Shown here: one piece after another, positions 32,407 through 40,998 of the stretch
Numbering within the stretch: position 1 is the stretch's first letter
Layout: the number at the start of each line of letters is the position of its first letter
From: SZAS-103 sp036496805
GTDB taxonomy: Bacteria > Pseudomonadota > Gammaproteobacteria > Xanthomonadales > Xanthomonadaceae
Length of the DNA: 64,000 bases
Assembly (NCBI GenBank): GCA_036496805.1
Contig: DASXKN010000015.1
Location: forward strand, 62,001 to 126,000
Direction: 5' to 3'
Notes under the pieces: model-generated
The model's input: the letters and a program-made list of their open reading frames with translations, nothing else
The model's database searches: none
What the model was told of the DNA's origin: nothing
Position numbers and translations under genes: made by a program

Positions 32407-32493
32407 TACCGGGACCGGCGGTTGTCAACTTCTCCGGAAAGAGGACGACGTCCGCTACATACGCTAAGGTATGGCCTCGCAGGAGAAGCCTCG

Positions 32494-33186
32494 ATGCCCC
32501 GCCGCAGCTCACGTTTGACCGCCCCCATTTGCGCCAGCGCCCTGGGCGCCATCGCCGGCGCCCTGCTCGGCGGGCCGTGGATCTGGCTGCACTACCTGTG
32601 CAAGCCGCTGGCCACCGTGCTGCTGCTCGCGATGGCGGCGCGCGCCGCGCAACCGGTTGCGATGCGCTATCGCACGCTGGTCTGCGCCGGACTCGTGCTG
32701 TCGCTGGCCGGGGACGTGTTCCTGATGCTGCCCATCGACCTGTTCGTGGCAGGCCTGCTGTCGTTCCTGCTCGCCCACCTGTGCTACATCGCCGCGTTCG
32801 CGGGCGGTTCGTCGTGGTCGGCGCGGGCGTTGGCGCTGCTGGCCTATGCGGCGATCGCGGCGGCCAACCTGACCGCGCTGCTGCCGCACGTCCCGGCGGA
32901 CCTGAAACCGGCGGTGCTGGGCTACGTGGCCGTGCTCGTGCTGATGGCAGCCATGGCCGGCGCGCGCGCGTGGTCGCTGCGCGGCGACGCGCTGGCAAAA
33001 CCGGCCCGGGTGGCAGCCGTTGGCGGCGCGTTGTTCGTGGTCAGCGATTCGCTGCTGGCCTGGGACAAGTTCGGCGGCGGCATTCCGGAGGCCGCACTCT
33101 TCGTGCTGGCCAGCTACTACGCCGCGCAGTGGTGCATCGCCCGCTCGGTGGATCGCGCGAAGTCCGAAGAGGTGCGCCGTGGCTGA
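32494..33186 (+). CDS. YhhN family membrane protein (lysoplasmalogenase-like)
   Basis: This 230-residue protein has about eight membrane helices. It carries family motifs LVLSLAGDVFLMLP and GALFVVSDSLLAWDKF, with conserved Asp residues. YhhN/TMEM86 proteins cleave the vinyl ether bond of lysoplasmalogens (shown for TMEM86B and a Legionella member). The start MPRRSSRL at 32494 is chosen over one at 32422, which would cover the blaI operator region. It overlaps the next gene by 8 bp, so they are coupled. Confidence 0.87.
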   Translation: MPRRSSRLTAPICASALGAIAGALLGGPWIWLHYLCKPLATVLLLAMAARAAQPVAMRYRTLVCAGLVLSLAGDVFLMLPIDLFVAGLLSFLLAHLCYIAAFAGGSSWSARALALLAYAAIAAANLTALLPHVPADLKPAVLGYVAVLVLMAAMAGARAWSLRGDALAKPARVAAVGGALFVVSDSLLAWDKFGGGIPEAALFVLASYYAAQWCIARSVDRAKSEEVRRG

Positions 33187-34459
33187 GCGGATCATGCTGT
33201 TCGCGATCCCGGGATTCTTCATCCTGATGGCGATCGAACTCCTCGCCGCGCGGCTGATGCGTCGCCAGGTCTATCGACTCAACGATGCGATCAACAGCAT
33301 CGGCCTCGGGGTGATGTCGCAGGTTGCAGGCGTGTTCACCAAGCTGCTCGCGATCGGCATCTACGCCTGGGTCGTGCAGCGCGTGGCGCTGTTCGCGCTG
33401 CCGGCGAACAAGGCCTGGGTGTGGATCTCGGCGCTGGTGCTGTACGACTTCTGCTACTACTGGCTCCATCGCATGGGCCACGAGGTCAACCTGCTGTGGG
33501 CCGCGCACGTGGTCCACCACCAGAGCGAGCGTTACAACCTCAGCACCGCCCTGCGCCAGACCAGCAGCGGCGCGCTGCTCGGATGGGTCTTCTACCTGCC
33601 GATGGCGCTGCTCGGCTACCCGGTGGAAGTGTTCGCGGTGGTCGCGGTGATCGACCTGCTCTACCAGTACTGGATCCACACCGAACTGGTCGGCAAGCTC
33701 GGCTGGTTCGACCGCGTGTTCGCCTCGCCTTCCAACCATCGCGCCCACCACGCGGTCAACGACCGCTACCTCGACCGCAACTACGGCGGCATCTTCATCC
33801 TCTGGGACCGGATGTTCGGCAGCTTCGTCGACGAGGACGCGGTCGACAAACCCGTCTACGGTACGCGCGCGCCACTGCGTAGCTGGAATCCTCTGTGGGC
33901 CAATGCCGAGGTGTACTGGGCGACGGCGAAAGACGCGTGGCATGCGCGGCGTTGGCGCGACAAGCTGCTGGTATGGGTCATGCACCCCGGATGGCGTCCG
34001 GCGGATGTGGCGGAACGATTCCCGAAACCGGCCTTCAACCAGCAGCGCGCGGAGTTCGATCCGCCCATCGCCCGCCCGCTGGCGCTCCATGGGCTTGCGC
34101 AGTTCGTCCTCCTGCTCGGCATGGGCGTTTACTTCCTGCAGAGCGCGGCGCGGATGCCGATGCTCGCCTTGATCGTGTATGCGCTCAGCCTGGTCGCCAG
34201 CCTCGGTGTCCTCGGCGCGTTGATGGAAGGGCGGCGTCGTGCGCGATCGTTCGAGGCGGCCAGGCTCGTACTGTTCGGCGCCGTGCCCGCATTCACCGGG
34301 CTGTGGCTGGATGGCAGTGGAGTGCCGCCCGCGGGGCGATGGGCTTGCGCCGGACTCGCGGCAGCCAGCCTGGCGATGCTGTTGCTGGCTTCACGCGGCG
34401 AGGCGTCAGCAGGAAAGGATGAAGCCCTCGCCATGAGCAGCGAGGGCCGGCGTCCTTAG
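33179..34459 (+). CDS. Sterol desaturase / fatty acid hydroxylase family (alkylglycerol monooxygenase-like)
   Basis: This 426-residue membrane protein has the eight-His diiron pattern: HRMGHE, HVVHHQS and NHRAHHAVN, with further His in YWIHTE. The length, and the extra C-terminal hydrophobic helices after residue 300, match the TMEM195/alkylglycerol-monooxygenase-like branch rather than C4-sterol oxidases. The pairing with YhhN suggests ether-lipid breakdown. The start is GTG at 33179; an ATG at 33194 is the alternative. Confidence 0.87.
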   Translation: MAERIMLFAIPGFFILMAIELLAARLMRRQVYRLNDAINSIGLGVMSQVAGVFTKLLAIGIYAWVVQRVALFALPANKAWVWISALVLYDFCYYWLHRMGHEVNLLWAAHVVHHQSERYNLSTALRQTSSGALLGWVFYLPMALLGYPVEVFAVVAVIDLLYQYWIHTELVGKLGWFDRVFASPSNHRAHHAVNDRYLDRNYGGIFILWDRMFGSFVDEDAVDKPVYGTRAPLRSWNPLWANAEVYWATAKDAWHARRWRDKLLVWVMHPGWRPADVAERFPKPAFNQQRAEFDPPIARPLALHGLAQFVLLLGMGVYFLQSAARMPMLALIVYALSLVASLGVLGALMEGRRRARSFEAARLVLFGAVPAFTGLWLDGSGVPPAGRWACAGLAAASLAMLLLASRGEASAGKDEALAMSSEGRRP

Positions 34460-34510
34460 CAGCGTCCTGCGAACATTCGCCAGGCGCAGCGCGGATCCCG
34501 CGACAGTCGC

Positions 34511-35245
34511 TCAGCCCTTGTCGCCGGCAATGACCTGCCCGGCCCCGCCCAGCCAGCGATACACCACGCCGCCGGCGATGCCGCCGACGATCGGCGCCAC
34601 CCAGAACACCCACAGCTGTTGCAGCGCCCAGCCGCCCTGGAAGATCGCGGTGGCCGTCGAGCGCGCGGGATTCACCGAGGTGTTGGTGACCGTGATGCTG
34701 ATCATGATGATCAGGCTGAGTCCCAGGCCGATCGCGATCGGCGCGAAGCCGGCCGGTGCGCGGCTGTGGGTCGCGCCGAGGATGATCAGCAGGAACATGC
34801 AGGTCATCACCGCCTCGCACACCAGCGCGGCCTGCAGGCCGTAGCCGCCCGGCGAATGCTCGCCGTATCCGGTCGACGCGAAGCCCGATGCGGCCGCGTC
34901 GAATCCTGGATGGCCGCTCGCGATGAGATAGAGGACGCCAGCACCCAGGATGCCCCCGGCGACTTGCGCGACGACATACATCGGCACCTCGCGCGCGGGG
35001 AACCGCCCACCCGCCCACAGGCCAAGGCTCACCGCGGGATTGAGATGGCAGCCGGAGATGTGGCCGATGGCATAGGCCATCGTCATCACGGTCAGGCCGA
35101 ACGCGAGCGCCACGCCGACGAAACCGATGCCGAGCGGATTGGCATCGCCGCCGAATTGCGCCGAGAGGACCGCGGCTCCGCAGCCACCCAGCACCAGCCA
35201 GAACGTCCCCACAAGCTCCGCCGCAAATCGCCTGCCCATGTCCAT
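34511..35245 (-). CDS. aqpZ: Aquaporin Z
   Basis: This 244-residue six-helix channel has both NPA boxes (GCHLNPAVSLG and SVNPARSTA). The selectivity-filter region is typical of water channels (FWLVLGGCGAAVL at the N-terminus, Arg after the second NPA, and a His in helix 5 in the AqpZ position). It moves water across the inner membrane. The start MDMGRRF at 35245 is family-like. It converges on the sterol-desaturase-like gene. Confidence 0.93.
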   Translation of the reverse strand: MDMGRRFAAELVGTFWLVLGGCGAAVLSAQFGGDANPLGIGFVGVALAFGLTVMTMAYAIGHISGCHLNPAVSLGLWAGGRFPAREVPMYVVAQVAGGILGAGVLYLIASGHPGFDAAASGFASTGYGEHSPGGYGLQAALVCEAVMTCMFLLIILGATHSRAPAGFAPIAIGLGLSLIIMISITVTNTSVNPARSTATAIFQGGWALQQLWVFWVAPIVGGIAGGVVYRWLGGAGQVIAGDKG

Positions 35246-35404
35246 GATCGCTCCCCCCGAAGCCGGAAACCGTCGAACCGCTGCGTTCGCCGTCACCCCC
35301 GCGCCGACAATGGGGCGATCATAGGCCCGATTGCATCCGATTGCGCGCCGGGCTCCGACCCGTGCCTTCGCGGCCGAAACGGTGTCGGAGCCGCTGCGGA
35401 TCAC

Positions 35405-36118
35405 TCAGGCGACGGTGCTTGGATCGCGGATCAGCAGGAGGCCCGCGGCAAGGTTCCATGCCAGTTGCGCGACCAGGATGCTGAGCAAGGCGGTCATGGT
35501 CAGGCTGGTCGACGACGTCGCGATCAGTCCCAGCACCAGCGCGCTGGATACGACGCCGACCGCGCCGGTCGCGCGGCTGAAACCGCGGTCGCGAAGCAGG
35601 GTCGCCGACCACGCGAACGTGCCTGCGGCCTGCAGGACCCATCCGAGTTTCGCGAGGTCGTTGAGGACCAGGTTGAGGTAGTGGACGAGGTTGTAGGCGA
35701 AGGCAACGCGCTCGGGCGATGTGGCGGTCTGGATGGCATCGACCGCCACGTGCGGGGTCACGAAACCGTCCAGGATCGTCGCGCCGATCATCGCGACGCA
35801 GCCGAGCAGGTAGAACACCAGGCCAGCCAGCACCTCCGGTCGATGCATGCCCAGCCGCCGCGCCAGCGCGGCAAAGCCGAATGCCATGCCGCAGACGCTG
35901 GCGATCGCGACCGCGTGGACGAGTTCCTTGAGGTTCTCCAACCCGGCGATGCCCTGCAGGATTTCCCTTGGAGTGGTGCCGCCGCCACTGCGGTCGAGCG
36001 CGACGAAGATCGTCGACACGACGGCAGCCGTCGCGATCGCGATACCGGCCGAGCGGGTGCGCCGGATCGTCGGTTTATCGAGGTCTGTTGCTGGGAAATT
36101 CGCGAGTTCGATGGACAT
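35405..36118 (-). CDS. Multi-pass membrane protein of unknown function (DUF4386-like)
   Basis: This 237-residue protein has six likely membrane helices, with LLGCVAMIGATILDGFVTPH and VLVLNDLAK-like polar segments. It resembles small DUF4386-type membrane proteins of unknown role. The start MSIELANFP at 36118 follows a clear gap; longer reading frames upstream are non-coding. It is divergent from the Spy/CpxP-like gene at 36383. Confidence 0.7.
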   Translation of the reverse strand: MSIELANFPATDLDKPTIRRTRSAGIAIATAAVVSTIFVALDRSGGGTTPREILQGIAGLENLKELVHAVAIASVCGMAFGFAALARRLGMHRPEVLAGLVFYLLGCVAMIGATILDGFVTPHVAVDAIQTATSPERVAFAYNLVHYLNLVLNDLAKLGWVLQAAGTFAWSATLLRDRGFSRATGAVGVVSSALVLGLIATSSTSLTMTALLSILVAQLAWNLAAGLLLIRDPSTVA

Positions 36119-36382
36119 CGTGGTGGTTCCTTCAGGCCAGGCATGTCGGTGATCTCCATGCTGGCTGCAAGCGTGGCGACGACGCCTTTCGGCAATCTTT
36201 GCGCGCGGTAAAGATTTGTGTCGGTCGCGGCGGCGAGGTTCCGGCATCGCTCCGGATGCACGATCGAAACGCGGCCGCACACAAATCTTTACAAACCGCC
36301 AGTACGCGCTGAACGCTGCGACGGGACGATGCGCCTGTCCGCGATTCCCCTCGCGGCATTCCCCAACCCCAAGGTGCCCGCC

Positions 36383-36919
36383 ATGAAACCAGCCAACGCG
36401 AAAGAGACGACGACCCACTCCACTCCCCCACTCTGGAAACGCAGCCCGATCCGCACCGGCGCGCTCGCCGTGATGATCGCGCTGGGCGCGGCGACGGCCT
36501 TCATCACGGTCGTGCCGGCCGCACGCGCTTTCGCCGACGGCATGGGAGACAACCCGCACGCGTCGTTCTTCGCAGCGATGCACGGCGGGCATTCGCATGC
36601 GGACATGCATGCCCATTTCGAGAAGGTCCTGGACGAGGCCGGCGTCGGCGATGCGCAAAAACAGCAGATCCACGCGATCATGAAGGACGCGATGGACGCC
36701 GAGCATGCGGACATGGCGAGCTTCCACGCGAGCCTGAAGCAACTGAAGACCCTGCTCGCGGCCACCACGATCGACGAAGCCGCGATCGCGACGGTGCGCG
36801 CCGAACAGGACCGGCTGATGCTCGCGACCAGCCATCGCATGGCGGACACGATGATTGCCGTCGCCAGGGTGCTCACGCCCGAACAGCGTGCGAAACTGGG
36901 CGCGGAGATCGACGGATGA
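36383..36919 (+). CDS. Periplasmic Spy/CpxP-like stress sensor protein
   Basis: This 178-residue protein has an N-terminal anchor or signal segment (TGALAVMIALGAATAFITVV). The all-helical His/Met/Asp-rich domain contains HGGHSHADMHAHFEKVLDEA and ends VLTPEQRAKL, the LTxxQ repeat motif of Spy/CpxP and heavy-metal sensor proteins. The His-rich start suggests metal binding. It precedes a two-component pair like CpxP before CpxRA, and would dampen or tune the kinase. The start MKPANAKE is at 36383. Confidence 0.85.
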   Translation: MKPANAKETTTHSTPPLWKRSPIRTGALAVMIALGAATAFITVVPAARAFADGMGDNPHASFFAAMHGGHSHADMHAHFEKVLDEAGVGDAQKQQIHAIMKDAMDAEHADMASFHASLKQLKTLLAATTIDEAAIATVRAEQDRLMLATSHRMADTMIAVARVLTPEQRAKLGAEIDG

Positions 36920-36990
36920 TGGCGTCGCACGACATGCACCCTCACGGCGGGTGAAGCCCGTCCCACCCGTCCCGAACCGGCGCAAGTTTT

Positions 36991-37079
36991 TCGTCATCCC
37001 TGCGCAAGCAGGGATCCAGCGACTCCCGACGATTGGAAATCCGAAGACACTGGATTCCTGCGTTCGCAGGAATGACGAT
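36991..37079. repeat. Inverted pair of REP-like hairpins
   Basis: The unit TCGTCATCCCTGCGCAAGCA (36991 on, hairpin ATCCCTGC/GCAGGGAT) faces its inverted partner (hairpin ATTCCTGC/GCAGGAAT, 37049-37079). This is the BIME-like repeat common between genes in Xanthomonadales. It lies inside the CpxP-RA-like operon. Confidence 0.8.
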
Positions 37080-37111
37080 CAAGAACGAAGACAGCCAACC
37101 CCGAGCCCCGC

Positions 37112-37810
37112 TTGCCGCAACGCATCCTCCTCATCGACGACGACCAGCGCCTGTGCGCGATGCTGGAACAGTACCTGTCGCAAGGCGGGTACGAGGTCGT
37201 TGCACGTCACACCGCCGCCGACGGGCTGATCGAACACCGGCGCCTGTCGCCCGACGCGATCATCCTCGACCTGATGCTGCCCGATGCGAACGGCCTCGAC
37301 ATCTGCACCCGGATCCGCGAATCCAGCGGCGTGCCGATCATCATGCTCACCGCGCGCGGCGAGGCCACCGACCGCGTCGTCGGCCTGGAACTGGGCGCGG
37401 ACGACTACCTGCCCAAGCCCTTCGACCCGCGCGAATTGCTGGCGCGGCTGCGCACCGTCCTGCGGCGCGGCGCCGCGCCAGTCAATCCGGTCCTCCGGTT
37501 CGGGCGATTGGAGATCGATCGCGAAGCCCGCCAGGTCCGCCTCGATGGCCAGGTCCGCAATCTCACCGGCTACCAGTTCGACATCCTGGTCGCGCTCGCC
37601 GAACGCGCCGGTCGCGTGGTCAGCCGCAACCAGTTGCTCGATGCGATCGCCGGACGCGCGATGGATGCCTTCGATCGCAGCATCGACGTCCACGTCTCCA
37701 ACATCCGCGCCGCGATCGAGGACAACCCGAGGCAACCGCGGCGCATCCTCACCCTGCGCGGCGCCGGCTACCTGTTCACCCGCGTGCAGGACGACGAGGC
37801 CGCGACGTGA
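37112..37810 (+). CDS. OmpR/CpxR-type response regulator
   Basis: This 232-residue protein has a receiver domain: acidic DDD near the start, phospho-acceptor Asp in AIILDLMLPDANG (about residue 53), and Lys in YLPKPFDPRELLARL. A C-terminal winged helix follows (RQVRLDGQVRNLTGYQFDIL, VHVSNIRAAIE, ILTLRGAGYLF). The start is TTG at 37112, directly before PQRILLIDDD. Its stop overlaps the kinase start (GTGA). It probably controls the upstream Spy/CpxP-like gene. Confidence 0.92.
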   Translation: MPQRILLIDDDQRLCAMLEQYLSQGGYEVVARHTAADGLIEHRRLSPDAIILDLMLPDANGLDICTRIRESSGVPIIMLTARGEATDRVVGLELGADDYLPKPFDPRELLARLRTVLRRGAAPVNPVLRFGRLEIDREARQVRLDGQVRNLTGYQFDILVALAERAGRVVSRNQLLDAIAGRAMDAFDRSIDVHVSNIRAAIEDNPRQPRRILTLRGAGYLFTRVQDDEAAT

Positions 37811-39078
37811 TCCAGCGCCTGCACGTGCGGATCTACCTGACCACGCTGGCCTCGCTGGCCGTGGTGGTGATCCTGACGATGCTGCTGTGGCGATTCACCG
37901 CCGAGCGCATGGTCGATGCCGAGTACGACCACTTCATCGCCACCGTCGTGGGTACCGCATTGCCGCCGGATGCCACCCCGCAGGCTATGCAGGCGGCGCT
38001 GGCGCACATGGTGGTCTGGCCGATCGAAGGCCTCGCGCTGTACGACAGCGACGGCCGGCGCATCGCGGGAGCGGGCGTGCTCGCGCGCAGCGATGGCGTG
38101 GTCGGGCAAGGCTGGCACGCCCATGTCAATTCCACCTCGCGCAGGATCCACCTCGACGACGGCCGCATCGTCGTCGCCAGGATGTATTCGAACCAATTGC
38201 ACTACCACGTCGGCGGGCTCGTCCTGATCGTCCTGATCGCGTTCGCGGTCGGACTGGGCACCTGGCCCGTCGTGCGGCGCATGACGCGGCGGCTCGAAGC
38301 GTTGACGGTCGCCGTCGATCGTTTCGGCCAGGGCGACCTCGCGGTGCGCGCGACGACAACCGGCCGCGATGAAGTGTCGAGCCTGGCCACCAGCTTCAAC
38401 GCCATGGCCGATCGTGTCGCCGCCCTGCTCGACGCGCACGGCCGCATGCTGGCCAACGCCTCGCACGAGTTGCGCTCGCCGCTGGCGCGCATCCGCATGG
38501 CGCTGGAACTGCAGGCGACCGATCCGCGCCCCGAATGGCTGCAGGGCATGCGCAAGGATTGCGAGGAGATCGACGCCCAGATCGAGGAGATCCTGCTCGC
38601 CAGCAAGCTCGACACGGTTTACGCGCGCGGCGGCGCCGAGCCGCAGCTCGCGGACGTGGACCTGGAGGTACTGCTCGCGGAGGAATGCGCGCGGGTCGGC
38701 ATCCGCTTCGACACGGTTGCCGCAGAAGTCCGCGGCGATGCGCGCCTGCTGCGCCGGATGATCCGCAACCTGCTCGAGAACGCGCTGAAGCACGGCGGCA
38801 AGGACGTCGAGGCAACACTCGCCATCGATGCCCCCGGCGCGCGCATCCTGCACGTCGCGGACCGCGGACCCGGCATCCCCGAAGCCGAGCGCGAGCGCAT
38901 CTTCGAACCCTTCTACCGCCCCGACCGCAGCGCCGAAACCGGCAGTGGATGGGGACTCGGGCTGGCGCTGGTGCGGCAGATCGCCGATCTCCACCACGGG
39001 CGCGTGCGCTGCCTGCCGCGCGACGGTGGCGGGGCCGTGTTCGAGGTGCAGTTGCCTTCCCCGGATGGCGGCGCCTGA
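37807..39078 (+). CDS. Sensor histidine kinase (CpxA-like)
   Basis: This 423-residue inner-membrane kinase has TM1 at about 10-30, a periplasmic domain of about 105 residues and TM2 at about 138-158. HAMP follows, then HisKA with the phospho-His in NASHELRSPLARIRMALEL, and HATPase_c (NLLENALKHGG, DRGPGIP, GLGLALVRQI). It works with the response regulator it overlaps. The short periplasmic domain and the adjacent Spy/CpxP-like protein suggest sensing of envelope or metal stress. Confidence 0.92.
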   Translation: MIQRLHVRIYLTTLASLAVVVILTMLLWRFTAERMVDAEYDHFIATVVGTALPPDATPQAMQAALAHMVVWPIEGLALYDSDGRRIAGAGVLARSDGVVGQGWHAHVNSTSRRIHLDDGRIVVARMYSNQLHYHVGGLVLIVLIAFAVGLGTWPVVRRMTRRLEALTVAVDRFGQGDLAVRATTTGRDEVSSLATSFNAMADRVAALLDAHGRMLANASHELRSPLARIRMALELQATDPRPEWLQGMRKDCEEIDAQIEEILLASKLDTVYARGGAEPQLADVDLEVLLAEECARVGIRFDTVAAEVRGDARLLRRMIRNLLENALKHGGKDVEATLAIDAPGARILHVADRGPGIPEAERERIFEPFYRPDRSAETGSGWGLGLALVRQIADLHHGRVRCLPRDGGGAVFEVQLPSPDGGA

Positions 39079-39147
39079 GCGCACTGCCTGTCGCACGACG
39101 GGTGACATGCTGGTGGTGAAACGCTTTACCCGACACGGGCATGATCC

Positions 39148-40050
39148 TCATGCCGCGTGTTCATCCGCCAACCGGTCCCGAATGCGTGGCGCGATGAAGT
39201 CGATGAAGGCGCGAAGCTTGACCGGCAGGCGACCGCGCGTCGCATAGACCAGGCTCACCGGCCACTCGTCAGGCTCGAAGTCCTGCAACACGGCCTCGAG
39301 CAATCCTGCGCGCCGGGCGCCGGCGATCTGGTATGAAAGCGCGCGGGTGATGCCAGCTCCGGCAATGGACGCATCGATCGCCGCATCCGCGGAGTTCACG
39401 ACCAGTCGCGCATTCACCCGCACGTCGATGTCACCCTTGTCGGCCCGGAACGTCCATGCGGCGGCGAGGCCATCGAAGCAGATGGCATCGTGCCTGGCCA
39501 GATCCTCCGGCCGGCGCGGCACGCCGCGTTGCGCAAGATAGGCAGGACTGGCGCAGACGACCGGACGGATGGCGCCGACGCGGGTCGCGACCAGGTTGCT
39601 GTCGGGAAGCGCGCCGATGCGCACGGCGAGATCGATGTGGTCGTCGCGCAGGTTCAACACGCGATCGCCGAGCACCAGGCGGACATTCACGTCCGGATAA
39701 ATCTTCAGGAACTCGATGGTCGCGGGCAGCACGTGCAAGCGGCCAAACAGGACCGGAGCGGTCACGACCAGATCGCCCTTCGGCGCGCTGTATTCGCCCG
39801 ATGCCGCGCGTTCGGCTTCCTCCACGTCTTCGAGGATGCGCTTGCACGCGGCGAGGTAATCCGCCCCGGCATCGGTCAGCGTGAGCTTGCGCGTCGAACG
39901 CTGCAGCAGGCGCGTGCGCATGTGCGCTTCGAGGTCGGAGAGCTTGCGGCTGACCGTGGCCAGCGGCATGCCGAGGCGTCGTCCCGCGGCTGAAAGACTG
40001 CCGGTCTCGACCGCAGCCAGGAACACCGACATCGCTTCGAGACGATCCAC
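39148..40050 (-). CDS. LysR family transcriptional regulator
   Basis: This 300-residue protein has the N-terminal HTH DRLEAMSVFLAAVETGSLSA, AAGRRLGMPLATVSRKLSDL, and a LysR substrate domain (GDLVVTAPVLFGRLHVLPA, DLAVRIGALPDS). It is divergent from the carboxymuconolactone decarboxylase-like gene at 40182, which it likely controls. The intergenic ATTATTCCGAATTAT-type AT-rich dyad near 40051-40066 is a plausible LysR box. The start is GTG at 40050. Confidence 0.9.
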   Translation of the reverse strand: MDRLEAMSVFLAAVETGSLSAAGRRLGMPLATVSRKLSDLEAHMRTRLLQRSTRKLTLTDAGADYLAACKRILEDVEEAERAASGEYSAPKGDLVVTAPVLFGRLHVLPATIEFLKIYPDVNVRLVLGDRVLNLRDDHIDLAVRIGALPDSNLVATRVGAIRPVVCASPAYLAQRGVPRRPEDLARHDAICFDGLAAAWTFRADKGDIDVRVNARLVVNSADAAIDASIAGAGITRALSYQIAGARRAGLLEAVLQDFEPDEWPVSLVYATRGRLPVKLRAFIDFIAPRIRDRLADEHAA

Positions 40051-40181
40051 GATTATTCCGAATTATGGAAGGCTGATTCCAGCCTAGCATGGCTAGTGCG
40101 CGAATTCGGTAGAACTTAACCTGCCCGGGCGCTGGGCCATTCCGGTCCGACGAAGCCAACCCAAACCCTCGGAGAACCACC

Positions 40182-40733
40182 ATGTCGCGCCTGCACACTC
40201 CCGCCACCATCGAATCCGCCCCCGACGCTTCCCAGCCGATGCTCGAAGCGGTGAAGAAGCAGCTCGGCGTCGTGCCGAACCTGTTCCGCCTCGTGTCCAG
40301 CAGCCCGGCGGCACTGGAAGGCTATCTGTCGATGTCCGGCGCGCTGGCCAAGGGCAGGCTTCCCGCGGCGACGCGCGAGCGCATCGCCCTGGCCGTTGCC
40401 GAGATCAACGGCTGCAGCTACTGCCTGTCCGCGCACACCTACCTCGGCAAACACGTCGCGAAGCTCGACGACGCCGAGATGAGCGCCAATCGCAGTGGCG
40501 CCTCCCACGACCCCAAGGCCGACGCCGCAGTGCGCTTCGCCGCCAAGGTCGCCAGCGCCCGCGGGCACGTGGGCGAGGAAGCCGTGCGCGCGGTCAGGCT
40601 GGCCGGCTACGACGATGCCCAGATCATCGAGATCGTGCAGCACGTCGCGCTGAACGCGTGGACGAACTACATCAACGAAGTCGCCGCCACCGAGATCGAC
40701 TTCCCGGTCGTCGAGGCGCGCAAGGCCGCATGA
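40182..40733 (+). CDS. Carboxymuconolactone decarboxylase / AhpD-like peroxidase family protein
   Basis: This 183-residue protein has the AhpD-type redox motif ERIALAVAEINGCSYCLSAH (CxxC followed by His). The N-terminal LGVVPNLFRLVSSSPAALEG is typical of peroxidase-related CMD proteins. Such enzymes reduce peroxides or protect against them using the Cys pair. The LysR gene next to it is the likely regulator. Its stop overlaps a short coupled ORF (ATGA at 40730). Confidence 0.9.
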   Translation: MSRLHTPATIESAPDASQPMLEAVKKQLGVVPNLFRLVSSSPAALEGYLSMSGALAKGRLPAATRERIALAVAEINGCSYCLSAHTYLGKHVAKLDDAEMSANRSGASHDPKADAAVRFAAKVASARGHVGEEAVRAVRLAGYDDAQIIEIVQHVALNAWTNYINEVAATEIDFPVVEARKAA

Positions 40734-40885
40734 GCCATCTCACCGCCCGGATCTTCGCCCTGGCCGCGGCGGTCGCCCAGTGGCTCTGCACCGGCATGAG
40801 CCACTGGTCTCCTACGCTCGCCGGATTGACGCACTGCGCACTGACAACGTTGATCACGTACGCACATTCGCTGGTCGTCGCCTGA
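40730..40885 (+). CDS. Short hydrophobic ORF coupled to the CMD gene
   Basis: This 51-residue ORF begins at an ATGA overlap with the CMD stop. It reads MSHLTARIFALAAAVAQW at the start, with one or two hydrophobic stretches. No family is recognised. It could be the truncated start of a lost membrane protein or a real small membrane peptide; codon bias is unremarkable. Confidence 0.3.
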   Translation: MSHLTARIFALAAAVAQWLCTGMSHWSPTLAGLTHCALTTLITYAHSLVVA

Positions 40886-40998
40886 TTCGGTTCGCGCGCG
40901 AGATCGAGGCCGATCTGCCCGACTCGGCCACCGCGATTTCCTGCTCGTTCCGCGCAGCCGTGCGAGCGCGGCGATATCGACATCGTCGATGACGGTCC

